Source: an uncultured Acidobacteriia bacterium (lineage in GTDB: Bacteria > Acidobacteriota > Terriglobia > Bryobacterales > Bryobacteraceae). From it: DNA of 64,000 bases. Position numbers and translations under genes: made by a program. Below the pieces are notes generated by a model. It was not told where the DNA came from and did not search any database. It saw only the letters and a list, made by a program, of their open reading frames with translations. Shown one piece after another: positions 32,407 to 44,310 of this stretch; the stretch's first letter is position 1, and every line of letters begins with the position of its first letter. Location: assembly GCA_903909435.1 (NCBI GenBank), contig CAIVVT010000195.1, forward strand, positions 62,001-126,000. The letters run 5' to 3'.

Positions 32407-33756
32407 ATGAGTATCGAAACGACCACGAACCGGGAATCCAATGTCTTTGCTCCGGCGGCGCCGCCACCAGAAACCGCCAGGAAGGGCAAGAGTCGGACGT
32501 GGGCGTGGTTGCTGATCCTGTGCCTGCTGGCGGCGGGAGCCTACTACCTTTCTCGCGGCGGGAACGCGCAAAGCGCCAAGGGTGCGGGCAAGCAGGATAC
32601 CAAGCAAGGCAACCGGAGCGTACCCGTCGTGACGGTGGCCGCGCGCAAGGGCAACATGGAGATCTTCCTGACGGGACTCGGCACCGTGGCGGCCCTGAAT
32701 ACGGTGACGATTCGCACCCGTGTGGATGGACAACTCGACAAGGTCGCTTTCACCGAGGGCCAGTTCGTTAATCGAGGGGACTTGCTGGTTCAGATCGACC
32801 CTCGCCCCTACCAGGTCCAACTCGAACAGGCCGAAGGGCAAATGGCCCGGGACATGGCGCAGTTGAAGAACGCGCAACTCGATCTGGAACGTTACCGGGT
32901 TCTGCTCGCCCAGGACTCGATTCCTAAACAGCAGTACGATACTCAAGTCGCGATGGTGAATCAGGCCGAGGGCACCGTGAAGTCCGATCAGGCGCAAATC
33001 GACTCTGCCAAATTGCAGATCGTGTACTGCAGAATCACCTCTCCGCTGACGGGCCGCATCGGGCTGCGCCTCGTGGATCAAGGCAATATGGTCCACGCCA
33101 ACGACGCGAACGGCCTGGCCGTGATCACTCAAGTGCAGCCCATCGCGGTGCTGTTCAATATCACCGCCAGCGATGTGCCGCAAGTGCTTTCAAAGATGCG
33201 CTCCGGGGCGAAACTGCGGGTCGATGCATACGACAAGGACAAGACTCACAAGCTTGCCACCGGGGAGTTGTTGACCATCGATAATCAGATCGACATGACC
33301 ACCGGCACGCTCCGTTTCAAGGCGATCTTCAGCAATCAAGACGGAGCCCTGTTCCCGAATCAGTTCGTGAACGCCAGGCTGCTGATCGACACCAAACGGA
33401 ACACAGTAATCATTCCCGAGGCGGCTGTCCAACGCAAACCGCAAGGGACTTTTACCTACGTAGTGAAGAGCGACAACACCGTGGAAGAACGCGACATCGT
33501 GCTGGGACCGACGGAGGCCGACGAACGGGCGATTGATAGTGGTTTGTCTGCTGGCGAGTTTGTCGTGGTGGAGGGTGTGGACAAGCTTCAGCCTGGATCG
33601 AAAGTGACACCCCGGGTGGCCGGTGCGGCGGGCGCTCGCAAGGGCGGCGGCCAGACCGGTGCGGCGGGTGGGCCGCAGGCTGGCTCCCAGGCTGTAGACG
33701 TCCAGTCGCCGCACAAGCAAGGCGGCTGGGCGGGTAAGAAGGGGAAGGGCGAATGA
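32407..33756 (+). CDS. mdtA: RND efflux membrane-fusion protein (MdtA-like)
   Basis: The 449-residue periplasmic adaptor of a tripartite pump has an N-terminal transmembrane anchor (about 33-50). The biotinyl-lipoyl half-motifs ([20 protein letters not shown] and [20 protein letters not shown] type) flank a helical hairpin (about 140-200). A beta-barrel and membrane-proximal domain follow, then a Gly/Lys-rich tail. It would link the two inner-membrane RND permeases to the outer-membrane channel. It is first in a four-gene operon, and its stop overlaps the next ATG by 4 bases. Confidence 0.92.
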   Translation: MSIETTTNRESNVFAPAAPPPETARKGKSRTWAWLLILCLLAAGAYYLSRGGNAQSAKGAGKQDTKQGNRSVPVVTVAARKGNMEIFLTGLGTVAALNTVTIRTRVDGQLDKVAFTEGQFVNRGDLLVQIDPRPYQVQLEQAEGQMARDMAQLKNAQLDLERYRVLLAQDSIPKQQYDTQVAMVNQAEGTVKSDQAQIDSAKLQIVYCRITSPLTGRIGLRLVDQGNMVHANDANGLAVITQVQPIAVLFNITASDVPQVLSKMRSGAKLRVDAYDKDKTHKLATGELLTIDNQIDMTTGTLRFKAIFSNQDGALFPNQFVNARLLIDTKRNTVIIPEAAVQRKPQGTFTYVVKSDNTVEERDIVLGPTEADERAIDSGLSAGEFVVVEGVDKLQPGSKVTPRVAGAAGARKGGGQTGAAGGPQAGSQAVDVQSPHKQGGWAGKKGKGE

Positions 33757-36700
33757 GCCCATCGCGCCAGTTCATTCTGCGGCCCGTAGCTACGTCGCTG
33801 TTCATGCTGGCGATCGTGCTGGTGGGCGGAGTCGCCTATAAGCAACTGCCGGTCTCCGCTTTGCCGCAGGTCGATTATCCGACCATCCAAGTTGTCACGT
33901 TCTACCCCGGTGCCAGTCCGGACGTGATGGCGTCCTCCGTCACGGCCCCATTGGAGCGCCAGTTCGGCCAGGTGCCTGGCCTGAACCAGATGACCTCGAT
34001 CAGTTCCCAGGGCAGTTCGATCATCACGCTCCAGTTCGTACTCGACCTGAACATCGACATCGCCGAACAGGAGGTCCAGGCGTCCATCAACGCCTCTGGC
34101 ACTTACCTGCCGCGAGATCTGCCGAATCCGCCGATTTACAGCAAAAGCAACCCCGCCGACACCCCCATCATCACGCTCGGTCTGACCTCGAAGTCTCTGC
34201 CCCTGGCCAAAGTGGAGGACTACGCCGACACGCGACTGGTGCAGAAGATCTCGCAGTTGCCGGGCGTTGGTCTGGTCAATATCAGCGGCGGACAGAAGCC
34301 TGCGGTTCGAATCCAAATGAATCCCACGGCGCTATCCTCCTATGGATTGACGCTCGAAGACGTGCGCACGGCCATCACCACCACCAACGTGAACCAGGCC
34401 AAAGGCGTCTTCGACGGAAGCCGCCAGTCGTACACCATCGCCGCCAACGATCAACTGCTGGCGAGCCGCGACTACAGCCCTCTGGTGATTGCCTACCGCA
34501 ACGGAGCGCCGATCCAGTTGAAGGACGTGGCGACAGTGGTTGATGACGCGGAGAACGTCAAGCAGGCCGCGTGGATGAACAACACCCCCGCCGTGATCGT
34601 CAACATCCAGCGGCAGCCCGGCGCGAACATCATCGAAGTGGTGGACCGCGTCAAGAAGCTCCTGCCAACATTGCAGAAGTCGCTTCCGGCGGCAATCGAC
34701 ATCAAGATCCTGACGGACCGTACCACCACCATCCGTGCCTCCGTCGAAGACGTGCAGTTCACCCTGGTGTTGACCATCGCACTGGTCGTGATGGTGATGT
34801 TCCTGTTCGTGCGCAGCGTCGCAGCCACGATCATTCCCAGCGTGGCGGTGCCGCTTTCTTTGATCGGCACTTTTGGGGTCATGTACCTGTTGGGCTACAG
34901 CCTCAACAACCTCACCCTGATGGCCCTCACCATCTCAACCGGTTTCGTCGTGGACGACGCGATCGTGATGATCGAGAACATCGTCCGCTATATCGAGGAA
35001 GGCGTGCCGCCGATGGAGGCTGCTCTGCGCGGCGCGGAGCAAATCGGGTTCACCATCGTTTCGTTGACTGTCTCACTGATTGCGGTGCTGATTCCGCTGT
35101 TGTTCATGGGCGATATCGTGGGCCGCCTGTTCCGGGAGTTCGCCATCACCTTGAGCGTCACGATCTTGGTTTCGGCAGTGGTCTCGTTGACCTTGACGCC
35201 CATGATGTGCGCGCGCCTGCTGAAGCACAAGCCAGAGTCCGAGCGAGGCCGGGTATACCGCGCGTCCGAGGACGCTTTCAACGCCGTGATCGCTTTTTAC
35301 GGCCGCACGCTGCAATGGGTGCTTGGCCATCAGACCGCTACGTTCGTCGTCGCGGTGGGAACGTTGGTTCTGACGGGCTACCTGGCCTGGATCATTCCCA
35401 AGGGGTTCTTCCCCGTTCAGGATACGGGCGTCATCCTGGGCATCTCCGAAGCTCCGCAGACCACTTCGTTCCCGGCGATGGCGGAGCGGCAACAGACCTT
35501 GGCTGCAGTGATTCTTAAGGACCCCGCCGTGGAAAGCCTGTCGTCATTCATCGGGGTGGACGGCATCAACTCAACCATTAACAGCGGGCGCATCCAGATC
35601 AATCTCAAACCGCTCGACGTGCGAAAGATCGATTCCAGTGCGGTGATTCGCCGCCTGCAGCCGGAACTTGAGAAAGTCGATGGCATCCAGCTCTTCATGC
35701 AGGCCGTGCAGGATCTGACCGTCGAGGACCGCATCAGCCGCACCCAATACCAGTACAGCCTGGAAGACCCTGACCCGAAAGAGCTGGGCGAGTGGTCGAA
35801 TCGCTTCGTCGAGAAGCTCCAGACCATTTCGCACTTGCGCGACGTTGCCAGCGATCAGCAGAGCCTGGGCTTGCAGGCGAAGCTGGTCATCGACCGGGTC
35901 ACTGCTTCGCGCTACGGCATAACGCCGCAGATGATCGACGACACCCTGTACGATGCCTTCGGCCAGCGCCAGATCTCGATCATGTTCACGCAGCTGAACC
36001 AGTATCGAGTCGTGATGGAGGTTAACCCCGACTGGCAGCAGCGGCCCTCCGATCTGAAGAACCTCTACATCAGATCCAATACGGGCGGGCAGGTGCCGCT
36101 CGAGACGATTACGCGTTACGAGACCGCCACCACACCGCTCACGGTCAATCACCAGGGCCAGTTCCCGGCTAACACCATTTCGTTTAATCTCGCGCCCGGC
36201 TCTTCGCTGGGCGAAGCGGTTACGGAAATCAACAAAGCCAAGTTGGAAATCGGTATGCCCGCCAGCATTCAGACGAGCTTCCAGGGCACGGCCGCGGCAT
36301 TCCAGAATTCACTGGCCAATGAAGGATTTCTGATTCTGGCTGCGCTGGTCACCGTCTACATCGTGCTCGGCGTGCTGTACGAAAGCTACATCCATCCGGT
36401 GACGATCCTCTCCACGCTGCCGTCCGCGGGCGTCGGCGCGCTGCTGGCACTGATGCTCTGCAAGAACGACTTCAGCGTCATTGCGCTGATCGGCATCATC
36501 CTGTTGATCGGCATCGTCAAAAAGAACGCGATCATGATGATCGACTTCGCGCTGGAGGCCGAGCGCAAAGAGCATAAGCCTCCGCTGGAGGCGATCTATC
36601 AGGCCTGCCTGCTGCGTTTCCGGCCGATCATGATGACGACCATGGCTGCACTCCTCGGCGGTATCCCGCTCGCGATCGGCACGGGCGTAGGTTCCGAGTT

Positions 36701-36869
36701 GCGACGGCCATTGGGCATCGCCATCGTCGGCGGCTTGTTGGTCAGTCAGTTGCTGACCCTCTATACGACGCCTGTTATCTACTTGTGGTTCGACCGCCTG
36801 GCGCGGCGCTTTGGAACATCCGCGGCCGGAGTGCCGCTGGAACTGGACGCCTCGACGGAGGGTGCATGA
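33753..36869 (+). CDS. mdtB: RND efflux permease, first of two (MdtB-like)
   Basis: The 1038-residue, 12-helix inner-membrane pump belongs to the HAE1 family. The proton-relay aspartates are visible in [14 protein letters not shown] (TM4), with the lysine of [15 protein letters not shown] (TM10). Two large periplasmic loops form the porter and docking domains. It would expel hydrophobic compounds using proton-motive force. The pairing with a second, non-identical RND subunit matches MdtBC, which work as a B2C heterotrimer in Escherichia coli. Its ATG overlaps the adaptor stop and its stop overlaps the next start. Confidence 0.94.
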   Translation: MSPSRQFILRPVATSLFMLAIVLVGGVAYKQLPVSALPQVDYPTIQVVTFYPGASPDVMASSVTAPLERQFGQVPGLNQMTSISSQGSSIITLQFVLDLNIDIAEQEVQASINASGTYLPRDLPNPPIYSKSNPADTPIITLGLTSKSLPLAKVEDYADTRLVQKISQLPGVGLVNISGGQKPAVRIQMNPTALSSYGLTLEDVRTAITTTNVNQAKGVFDGSRQSYTIAANDQLLASRDYSPLVIAYRNGAPIQLKDVATVVDDAENVKQAAWMNNTPAVIVNIQRQPGANIIEVVDRVKKLLPTLQKSLPAAIDIKILTDRTTTIRASVEDVQFTLVLTIALVVMVMFLFVRSVAATIIPSVAVPLSLIGTFGVMYLLGYSLNNLTLMALTISTGFVVDDAIVMIENIVRYIEEGVPPMEAALRGAEQIGFTIVSLTVSLIAVLIPLLFMGDIVGRLFREFAITLSVTILVSAVVSLTLTPMMCARLLKHKPESERGRVYRASEDAFNAVIAFYGRTLQWVLGHQTATFVVAVGTLVLTGYLAWIIPKGFFPVQDTGVILGISEAPQTTSFPAMAERQQTLAAVILKDPAVESLSSFIGVDGINSTINSGRIQINLKPLDVRKIDSSAVIRRLQPELEKVDGIQLFMQAVQDLTVEDRISRTQYQYSLEDPDPKELGEWSNRFVEKLQTISHLRDVASDQQSLGLQAKLVIDRVTASRYGITPQMIDDTLYDAFGQRQISIMFTQLNQYRVVMEVNPDWQQRPSDLKNLYIRSNTGGQVPLETITRYETATTPLTVNHQGQFPANTISFNLAPGSSLGEAVTEINKAKLEIGMPASIQTSFQGTAAAFQNSLANEGFLILAALVTVYIVLGVLYESYIHPVTILSTLPSAGVGALLALMLCKNDFSVIALIGIILLIGIVKKNAIMMIDFALEAERKEHKPPLEAIYQACLLRFRPIMMTTMAALLGGIPLAIGTGVGSELRRPLGIAIVGGLLVSQLLTLYTTPVIYLWFDRLARRFGTSAAGVPLELDASTEGA

Positions 36870-39800
36870 GCCTTTCGACGCCATTCATCTACCGGCCGGT
36901 GGGCACCGCGCTGTTAACCGTTGCGCTGGGACTCGCCGGTGGGATCGCCTATCGCTTCTTGCCGACTTCGCCCCTGCCCCAAGTGGAGTTTCCGACCATT
37001 TCGGTGGGCGCGGGGTTGCCCGGCGCCAGTCCGGAGACCATGGCCTCCGCGGTGGCGACTCCGCTGGAGCGGCAGTTTGGCCGCATCGCCGCAGTCTCGG
37101 AGATGACCTCCACCAGTTCGCTCGGCTCCACCGGCATCACCCTGCAGTTCGACCTGAATCGCAGCATTGATGCAGCCGCGCGTGACGTTCAGGCGGCCAT
37201 CAACGCGGCTCGCGGGCAGTTGCCGGCGAACCTGCCAAACAACCCCACTTACCGCAAAATCAATCCCGCCGACGCGCCGATCCTGATTCTCAGCTTGACC
37301 TCCGATCTGGTGGGCAAGGGCAAGATGTACGACGTCGCGTCCTCCATCCTGGCCCAGCGGCTCGCGCAGGTGGAGGGCGTCGGACAGGTGTTCGTGGGCG
37401 GCAGTTCTCTTCCGGCCGTCCGATTGGAAGTCAACCCGACGCTGTTGAACAGCTTTGGGATGAACATCGAGGATGTTCACACCGCCCTCACGGCGATGAA
37501 CGCCAACCGCCCGAAGGGTGAGTTCATGGGCAAGCAACAGGCGATGTCCATCTCGACTACCGATCAGCTTTTCACGGCCAAGGACTATCAACCGCTGGTG
37601 ATCGCGTACTCCACCAAGACGGGTGGCTCCGTGCGTATCTCGGACATCGCGAAGGTGACAGACTCCGTCGAAGACATTCGAACGGGCGGCTCGGTGGACG
37701 GCAAGCCCTCCATCGTCCTGGTGATCTTCCGCCAGCCCAACGCGAACATGATCGACACCGTCGACCGCGTGCGCACGCTAATCCCGTCGTTTCAGGCCCA
37801 AATCCCGCCGACGATTCATCTTGCCGTGGCGCTCGACCGGACAACGACCATCCGGGCGTCGGTTCACGACGTTCAGATCTCCCTGCTGATCTCCGTCAGC
37901 CTGGTCATTCTGGTCGTATTCGTATTCCTCCGCAGCTTCCGCAGTACGGTGATCCCCGGCGTGGCCGTGCCCATCTCCCTGATCGGAACCTTTGGGGTGA
38001 TGTACCTCTGCAACTACAGCCTCGACAACCTCTCGCTGATGGCGCTTACCATCGCCACCGGGTTCGTTGTGGATGACGCGATCGTGGTGATCGAGAACAT
38101 CACGCGCCACCTCGAGGCCGGCATGAAGCCTTTTCCGGCCGCTCTGCTGGGAGCAAAGGAAATCGGCTTCACGGTGCTTTCGATGAGCGTGTCGCTGGTA
38201 GCCGTCTTCATCCCAATTCTACTCATGGGTGGAATCGTCGGCCGGCTATTCCGCGAGTTTGCGGTCGTCCTCTCGACCGCAATTGGCGTTTCGCTGCTCG
38301 TGTCGTTGACCACCACGCCCATGATGTGCGCGCATCTGTTGAAGGAGAAGCGGCCGAATGAACGGCATAACCTGCTCTTCCGCATCAGTGAGAACGTCTT
38401 TAACTGGAATCTCGCAGGTTATTCCAAGTGCTTGCGCTGGGTGCTGAGGCATCAGCCGCTTACGCTAGCCGTGACTATCGGGACCATCGGTCTCTCCGTT
38501 TACTTGTTCATCATCATCCCGAAGGGCTTCTTTCCCCAGCAGGATGTCGGCCGTCTGAACGGGATGGTGATCGCCGATCAGTCCATCTCCTTTCAGTCGA
38601 TGAGCAAGAAGATGGAGCAGATCATCGGGATCGTTCTATCGGACCCGGACGTCGAAGGCGCCACCACTTTCTACGGCGGGCAAGGCACGACGAACAACGG
38701 GCGCATGTTCGTCACGCTGAAGCCGCTGGGCCAACGCAAGACGGATATCGATCATGTGATTGGGCGCCTCCGTCCCAAACTGGGGCGCGTCCCGGGCGCA
38801 ACGCTTTTTCTTCAAGCCGTGCAGGACGTGCGCATCGGTGGTCGCATGGGCGGCGCGCAATACCAGTACACGCTGCAAGGCGACGACTTCACTGAACTCG
38901 TCAGGTGGGCGCCGCGAGTTACCGCGAAGCTGAGAACCCTGCCTGGTCTGGCCGACGTTAACAGCGATCAGCAGGACAAGGGTCTGCAGGCGTCGCTCGT
39001 GATTGACCGCAACACGGCGTCGCGGCTGGGCATCTCGGCGAAGCAGATCGACGCCACGCTCTACGACGCGTTCGGCCAGAGCCAGATCTCCACGATGTAC
39101 TCGCAAGTCAACCAGTATCACGTCGTGATGAACATCATGTCCGATTTTTGGCAAAACCCGGACGGGCTGAATCAGATCTACCTCACCACGAACCAGGGCA
39201 CACAAGCGCCGTTGAGCGCGTTCACCCGTTACCAGCCCTCCACCACGCCGCTATCCATCAACCATTCCGGCCAGTTCCCGTCTGTGACTATCTCGTTCAA
39301 TCTCGCGCCGAACTTCCCGTTGGGCACCGCGGTGGACGAGATCGCGGACGCGCAGCGCGAGATGGGGCTGCCCGCCGCGATCCACGGGAGTTTCTCGGGT
39401 GCCGCGCAGGCCTATCAAGCCTCGCTCGCCAACGAGCCGATCCTGATCCTCGCCGCTCTGATCGCTGTCTACATCGTGCTCGGCATACTCTACGAAAGCT
39501 TCATCCACCCCATCACGATTCTGTCCACCCTGCCCTCGGCTGGCGTTGGCGCACTGCTCGCGCTGAAGCTGACCAACACGGATCTGAGTGTTATCGCACT
39601 CATCGGGATCATCCTGCTGATCGGCATCGTGAAAAAGAACGCGATTATGATGATCGACTTTGCCCTTGAGACGGAGCGTAAAGACGGAAAGTCCCCGCTC
39701 GATGCGATCTACCTCGCTTGCGTGCTGCGCTTCCGGCCGATCACCATGACCACGATGGCCGCCTTGCTCGGCGGATTGCCGCTTGCCATTGGCATGGGCA

Positions 39801-39985
39801 ATGGAGCGGAACTCCGGAGGCCGCTCGGCATCACGATCGTCGGCGGGCTGATCTTCAGCCAGATGCTGACCCTGTTCACTACCCCAGTGGTCTACCTGTA
39901 CATGGACCGCTTGCGGCATTGGGCGTCTGGCTCAAAGGGTCGTGCACCCCTTGTCTCGGGAACGCCGGAGGTCGCGCAGGCATGA
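36866..39985 (+). CDS. mdtC: RND efflux permease, second of two (MdtC-like)
   Basis: The 1039-residue HAE1 permease is homologous to its upstream neighbour and has the same relay residues ([27 protein letters not shown]). The start [13 protein letters not shown] at 36866 was chosen because its ATG forms an ATGA overlap with the preceding stop. The longer in-frame ORF from 36785 lies inside the other gene. Two tandem permeases of this kind imply a heteromultimeric pump. About 200 bases separate it from the outer-membrane channel gene; that gap contains a large palindrome. Confidence 0.94.
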   Translation: MSLSTPFIYRPVGTALLTVALGLAGGIAYRFLPTSPLPQVEFPTISVGAGLPGASPETMASAVATPLERQFGRIAAVSEMTSTSSLGSTGITLQFDLNRSIDAAARDVQAAINAARGQLPANLPNNPTYRKINPADAPILILSLTSDLVGKGKMYDVASSILAQRLAQVEGVGQVFVGGSSLPAVRLEVNPTLLNSFGMNIEDVHTALTAMNANRPKGEFMGKQQAMSISTTDQLFTAKDYQPLVIAYSTKTGGSVRISDIAKVTDSVEDIRTGGSVDGKPSIVLVIFRQPNANMIDTVDRVRTLIPSFQAQIPPTIHLAVALDRTTTIRASVHDVQISLLISVSLVILVVFVFLRSFRSTVIPGVAVPISLIGTFGVMYLCNYSLDNLSLMALTIATGFVVDDAIVVIENITRHLEAGMKPFPAALLGAKEIGFTVLSMSVSLVAVFIPILLMGGIVGRLFREFAVVLSTAIGVSLLVSLTTTPMMCAHLLKEKRPNERHNLLFRISENVFNWNLAGYSKCLRWVLRHQPLTLAVTIGTIGLSVYLFIIIPKGFFPQQDVGRLNGMVIADQSISFQSMSKKMEQIIGIVLSDPDVEGATTFYGGQGTTNNGRMFVTLKPLGQRKTDIDHVIGRLRPKLGRVPGATLFLQAVQDVRIGGRMGGAQYQYTLQGDDFTELVRWAPRVTAKLRTLPGLADVNSDQQDKGLQASLVIDRNTASRLGISAKQIDATLYDAFGQSQISTMYSQVNQYHVVMNIMSDFWQNPDGLNQIYLTTNQGTQAPLSAFTRYQPSTTPLSINHSGQFPSVTISFNLAPNFPLGTAVDEIADAQREMGLPAAIHGSFSGAAQAYQASLANEPILILAALIAVYIVLGILYESFIHPITILSTLPSAGVGALLALKLTNTDLSVIALIGIILLIGIVKKNAIMMIDFALETERKDGKSPLDAIYLACVLRFRPITMTTMAALLGGLPLAIGMGNGAELRRPLGITIVGGLIFSQMLTLFTTPVVYLYMDRLRHWASGSKGRAPLVSGTPEVAQA

Positions 39986-40026
39986 CCCGGCACCTCCCCC
40001 CCAGGACGCCGCCTTCGGCACCGAGT

Positions 40027-40084
40027 CGCGAACGCAAGAGAGCGGCCACTTATCCCTTGCTATGGCCGCTTTCTCACGTTCGCG
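40027..40084. repeat. 22-bp imperfect inverted repeat around a 14-base loop
   Basis: The arm 40027-40048 (CGCGAACG then AGAGAGCGGCCA) and the arm 40063-40084 match as reverse complements at 19 of 22 positions. The loop is CTTATCCCTTGCTA. The element sits inside the efflux operon between mdtC and the channel gene, where a full terminator would be unexpected. The covarying-looking mismatches (G-U type) suggest an RNA hairpin or a dispersed palindromic repeat. Confidence 0.7.
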
Positions 40085-40187
40085 GCTGCGTGCTGCACTG
40101 CTTCCGGGGATCGGAAGGTGGATCGTGAGGCGTATTCCGGTGGTTCGCGCTTGTCCAGAAGCCGCCCTAATTGTTGGGAGAACATTC

Positions 40188-41750
40188 ATGCTCGATCGTT
40201 TCTGTCGGGTCGCGGTGCGCAGGCCGGCCTGCGTTCTGGTGGCGCTTGTTGGCTTGGCGACCAGCGCATGCACTGTGGGCCCTAAGTACCAGCGCCCCGC
40301 GTCTCCGCCCCTGCCCAGCGTTTACAAGGAGGCGCCGCCTGCCGGTTATGGCGACACTGCAGGCTGGAAGGAAGCGCAGCCAAACGATGGCGTCATCCGC
40401 GGTAAGTGGTGGGAAGCTTTCAAGGATCCGTTGTTGAACTCCCTGGAAGAGCAGGTGGATGTTTCCAACCAGAATCTCAAGCAGTTCGAGGCCCAGTATC
40501 GTAGCGCGCTGGCCGCCATCCGTGTGACCCGCGCGGGGCTATTCCCGACAGTCACCGGCGGCGCAACGGCGACAGGCGGCCAGAATTCCTCCAATCTGTC
40601 CGGCATTAAGGCCAGTCCTGCCGCGAACCTCCAGATTCCGGTCCAATTCAGCTACGAAGCTGATGTCTGGGGCCGTGTGCGCAGCGCCCTGCAAGGCAAT
40701 GTCGCCTCGGCGCAAGCGTCGGCGGCTGATCTGGAAACCGCGCGCCTCAGTACTCACGCGCTGCTGGCACAAAATTACCTCCAACTGCGCGGTCTGGATG
40801 CCCAGCATGATCTGCTGGAGTCCACCGTGGCGGCTTACGTGAAGGCGCTCGACCTCACCACGAATCGCTATAAACAGGGAGTTGCGTCCAAGTTGGACTT
40901 GGTCCAGGCCCAGACGCAGATTGAGAACACCAAGGCGCAGTTGATCGATACGGGGGTCCAGCGAGCTCAATATGAGCATTCCATCGCGGCACTTTTGGGC
41001 AAGACTCCGGCCGAACTCGCCATCGCGCCCGTGGTTCTGACCGCGCAACCGCCGGCGATCCCCGGTGTATTGCCGGCGGCTTTGCTGGAACGGCGTCCCG
41101 ACATCGCCGCAGCCGAGCGCCGCGTGGCGGTGGCCAACGCGCAGATTGGCGTGGCCAAGGCCGCCTTCTATCCGGCTATCGGATTCAATGCGTCAGCGGG
41201 TTTGCAGGGCAACAGCCTGCTCAACTGGTTCACCTGGCCCAGTCGCTTCTGGTCGCTGGGTCCAACTCTGGCGCAGACGCTGTTCGAAGCGGGAGGCCGC
41301 AAGGCCGTCACGGAACAGGCCCTGGCCGCGTATGACGGTACAGCGGCGACGTACCGCCAGACCGTGCTCAGCGCGTTCCAGGAGGTCGAGGATAGCCTCT
41401 CCGCACTGCGCATCCTGGAGCAGGAATCGCAGCAGCAGCAGTTGGCCGTCAACTCCGCTGCACTTTCGACCGAGTTGTCCATGAACCAATACAAGGGCGG
41501 CATCACGACCTACTTGCAAGTGATCACCGCCCAGGCGATCGAACTCGGAGACCGCAGGACGGCCGTGGATCTAGTCACGCGGCGCATGGTCGCGAGCGTG
41601 GGGTTGATCCAGGCCCTCGGCGGTGGCTGGGATGCCTCGCAATTGCCAGCGTCGAACGATCTGCTGCCTCCCGGAAAGGGCTTCTTCTCGAAGGCGTTTC
41701 CGAAGGTGCCGGAGGCCTTGCCGGCCGCGAACGGCTCGAAACAGAACTAG
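40188..41750 (+). CDS. outer membrane efflux lipoprotein, NodT/OprM family
   Basis: The 520-residue channel has a lipoprotein signal ending LATSAC, with the acylated cysteine at about residue 26. The sequence VGPKYQRPASP that follows is typical of NodT-family channels. Two outer-membrane efflux repeats form the beta-barrel and alpha-barrel. It completes the tripartite pump with the upstream adaptor and two permeases. The ATG at 40188 has GGGAG upstream; the ORF opens much earlier, but that part covers the intergenic palindrome. A strong terminator follows at 41903. Confidence 0.92.
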   Translation: MLDRFCRVAVRRPACVLVALVGLATSACTVGPKYQRPASPPLPSVYKEAPPAGYGDTAGWKEAQPNDGVIRGKWWEAFKDPLLNSLEEQVDVSNQNLKQFEAQYRSALAAIRVTRAGLFPTVTGGATATGGQNSSNLSGIKASPAANLQIPVQFSYEADVWGRVRSALQGNVASAQASAADLETARLSTHALLAQNYLQLRGLDAQHDLLESTVAAYVKALDLTTNRYKQGVASKLDLVQAQTQIENTKAQLIDTGVQRAQYEHSIAALLGKTPAELAIAPVVLTAQPPAIPGVLPAALLERRPDIAAAERRVAVANAQIGVAKAAFYPAIGFNASAGLQGNSLLNWFTWPSRFWSLGPTLAQTLFEAGGRKAVTEQALAAYDGTAATYRQTVLSAFQEVEDSLSALRILEQESQQQQLAVNSAALSTELSMNQYKGGITTYLQVITAQAIELGDRRTAVDLVTRRMVASVGLIQALGGGWDASQLPASNDLLPPGKGFFSKAFPKVPEALPAANGSKQN

Positions 41751-41902
41751 CTGCGGCCGAGATCGGCCAGGGTCTGGAAAGGAGTCACGGCCGGCGGTTC
41801 CATGGATGTTCGTGCACCTCCGGTGAGTCCGCTTTTTCGTCCACCATTTGAACGGCTATAGCCCCGGGGTGTGGCCGTCTACCTCGGAATCGGTCCATAA
41901 CG

Positions 41903-41942
41903 CAAACTGCCCATGCCCCTCGAAGGAAGCATGGGCAGTTTG
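41903..41942. terminator. perfect 14-bp stem-loop, bidirectional terminator
   Basis: CAAACTGCCCATGC (41903-41916) pairs perfectly with GCATGGGCAGTTTG (41929-41942) around a 12-base loop. The A-rich and T-rich ends give U-tracts in both directions. It lies between the convergent efflux operon and the BACON-type secreted gene. Confidence 0.85.
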
Positions 41943-41999
41943 TGGTGGCTGCACCTCGCCGGAGAAACGATCTTTCACCAGCGGACTTGCGCTACCTGA

Positions 42000-43643
42000 T
42001 CAGTCGCCGTGACCATCCACGCCGTGACGATGCGGAGGGCCTGGGGTCGGGGTCCCGCCACTATCACCTCCGCCGGGAGCCGGGCACCCGGTGACTGGGG
42101 CGGTGATCGAGACGTGGCCGGTACCCGTCGGCGCGAAGGTGTCGCCGCCGGTGATCGTCAGAGTGACGCCGGAGTCGCTGCCGGTATCGGCGATACGCAT
42201 GGTGGCGCTCGTCCTGGTGGCTGACTCGCCGGACGTGCGCAGACTCACTTTGAGCACCAGAACCCCGCCGGAAGTGCTTGAGGAGGAAGCCGGAGTGTAG
42301 CTGACCACGCTCACTGCGGACCAGGACCCAGTGCTGACTGTGTGGTTGGTTCCGCCCTTTGTCGTGCTCGGCGTGTAGCGCGTGAATTGGCCGCTACCCG
42401 ACACATTGCCGGAACTGTCTACTGCGCCGCTACCGGTGAGCAGCAGATCGTCGGATCCACCGGCCTGTTTGTCCACTACGTTCAGGCTGAATTGGACGGG
42501 CGATGTCACCGGTGGCGGCGGAGTGCCGACCGTCAGCGTGACGGCGACTGTCACCGGACTGTTGGAGGCTCCGGCGGATGTGAGAGTGACCGCGCCGTGA
42601 TACGTTCCGGCTGCCAGACCTGTGGTGGTGACACTGACCGCGAATGGGGCGGGCGTCGTGCCGCTGGACGGGCTTACGGAAAGCCAACTGCCGCCGGTAG
42701 TAGTGGCTGCCACGGCGCTGACTGCTAGTGCGGAGGCATCGCTACTCTTCACGGTCAGCATCTGCGGGGTGGCGGTCCCGCCCACGGCCGACACGTCGAA
42801 ACTCAGCGCGGAGGGCGTCGATGATATCGTCGGCATCACCGGCGGAGGGGTGCCGGTCACGTTGAAGGTGATGGCAATTGTCAGTGGGCTGTTGGTTGCT
42901 CCCGTCGATGCCACGGTAACAGTACCTGTATACGTTCCGACACTCAGGCCGGCGGGACTCGCCGTTACTGTCGCTCCCATGGGCGTGTTGCCCCCCGCGG
43001 GAGTCGCGCTCAACCAGTTTCCGCCCGAAGAGGTGGAAACGCTGGTGGTGAAGGGGATGGCAGCACCGCTACTAGTCACTTGAACCGTTTGGCCTGCCGG
43101 AGTCGTGGTCCCGTCGTAGGCGAACGTCAGGGCGGACGAACTAACCGAAATGGTTTCCGAGGGGGCCGTTGTTGCAGGAGTCAATGTATAGCTATTCGTA
43201 TAGGTGCTACCGCCTATGACTCCGTTCACATACACCACTACGTTGCCGACATTGGTCGCGGGCGGTGTCCAGGTGAGGTTCCAGGATGCCGCGCGGGCCG
43301 TTTGGTAAGCGTATTGAATCGAACCGCTGGTGCCGACTCCGCTGCTCGTGCCGGCCGTTAGGGTTCCAGCCTGGCTGTTGTCGTTCAGTACCCGGGATGA
43401 CAGTTCAAATCCGCCGCTTGAGGTCAGGGCAACCACCAGGCTGACCGGAGGTCCGCCCGGTGTGTAAGTGAGGCCGCCGGCGGGCGTCACGGTGACACCG
43501 CTACCGGCAGTCACGGGATTGTGGCAACCTCCGCACGTTCCCTCCCCGGGGGCTCCAGTGAGTCCCAGCGGAGGATTGCTGGAATAGGCCATCAGAATCA
43601 CCGGCAGAAGGAATACGCCCATCACCAAAGCAAAGAATCGCAT
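42000..43643 (-). CDS. secreted protein with CxxCH-bearing N-terminal domain and BACON-type repeats
   Basis: The 547-residue protein has a signal peptide (about 1-20). An N-terminal Reeler-like (choice-of-anchor V type) domain contains GEGTCGGCHN, a possible haem c site, and the WTPP segment near its end. Two Ig-like BACON-type repeats (about 170-375) follow, each with a NWLSATP or SWLSVSP core and a GTYTGTVTV-type strand. A C-terminal beta region ends in a Pro/Gly/His-rich tail. It is probably extracellular or outer-membrane associated. MRFFALVMG was chosen as the start since it is preceded by GGAGGGGG. Whether haem is bound cannot be told from sequence. Confidence 0.82.
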   Translation of the reverse strand: MRFFALVMGVFLLPVILMAYSSNPPLGLTGAPGEGTCGGCHNPVTAGSGVTVTPAGGLTYTPGGPPVSLVVALTSSGGFELSSRVLNDNSQAGTLTAGTSSGVGTSGSIQYAYQTARAASWNLTWTPPATNVGNVVVYVNGVIGGSTYTNSYTLTPATTAPSETISVSSSALTFAYDGTTTPAGQTVQVTSSGAAIPFTTSVSTSSGGNWLSATPAGGNTPMGATVTASPAGLSVGTYTGTVTVASTGATNSPLTIAITFNVTGTPPPVMPTISSTPSALSFDVSAVGGTATPQMLTVKSSDASALAVSAVAATTTGGSWLSVSPSSGTTPAPFAVSVTTTGLAAGTYHGAVTLTSAGASNSPVTVAVTLTVGTPPPPVTSPVQFSLNVVDKQAGGSDDLLLTGSGAVDSSGNVSGSGQFTRYTPSTTKGGTNHTVSTGSWSAVSVVSYTPASSSSTSGGVLVLKVSLRTSGESATRTSATMRIADTGSDSGVTLTITGGDTFAPTGTGHVSITAPVTGCPAPGGGDSGGTPTPGPPHRHGVDGHGD

Positions 43644-44310
43644 GCGATTTCCCCCTCCGGCTTTTCGTGTCCCGCCTCCGGATTCCGCGTGTTGTTCAGA
43701 AAACATTATCGAACTCCTTTTTCGTCCAATTTCTTGTGAAATCAGCCTTCAACGTGAGGTCCCGGCGCCTCCCAGAATGATGCCGCCTCGACCGTCCCGT
43801 TGGTGAGTTTCGGGGAGCACTTGGCTGGCCATCTGCCTTCCCATTGCGCATCCCGACGGATTAACTCCCCGGCCGCTTTAGGGTCATTGGCTTACGGCGA
43901 GGGGTGCGCTGGAAGATTAAATGCCAGTCGTCGGTTAATCGGCAAATATTGCTATATGCTGCCGTGTGTCAGGGAAAATCGACCAGCAGAAATATACGTG
44001 AATTGGGTACAAACTCGGTTCTTCAATCGGTTGCCGCAGGGTTTTCCTTTGCAGGAACCACTGGCCGCTAAATCTCAGCGGGTTCTTCGAGCGCTGCCCT
44101 TATAAGTCAACGACTTGTAGGTCCGAACCGCCGGACAGCAGCGGTTCGGGCATTTGTGTCGCAGGTTTCCTTTGGTCTCTAGCCAGGCGCGCGACAGATC
44201 AAGGTTTTGAATTGGCCTGGTTGGCGCGGCTTCAATGAAATCCCGACCGTGACTAAAATGCGCGCGGCGATCTACGCGGGCGTTTGTGCCGGAGGAATAT
44301 AATCAGAGCC
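43644..44310. other. 667-base divergent intergenic region
   Basis: The region separates the BACON-type gene from the SpoIIE phosphatase gene. It is more AT-rich than its surroundings and has no convincing coding frame. A 9-bp hairpin (CCGAACCGC/GCGGTTCGG, 44123-44149) is the main structure and could be part of a leader or small RNA. GGAGG at 44291 is the probable ribosome site of the next gene. Confidence 0.4.

Noticed and set aside
32158-33183. 341-codon minus-strand ORF over mdtA
   Set aside because: It is opposite a clear adaptor gene, is rich in His, Arg and Gln as typical of antisense frames, and has no domain.
43800-44105. 101-codon ORF in the gap before the SpoIIE gene
   Set aside because: No ATG, no ribosome site and codon use unlike the neighbouring genes; treated as non-coding.
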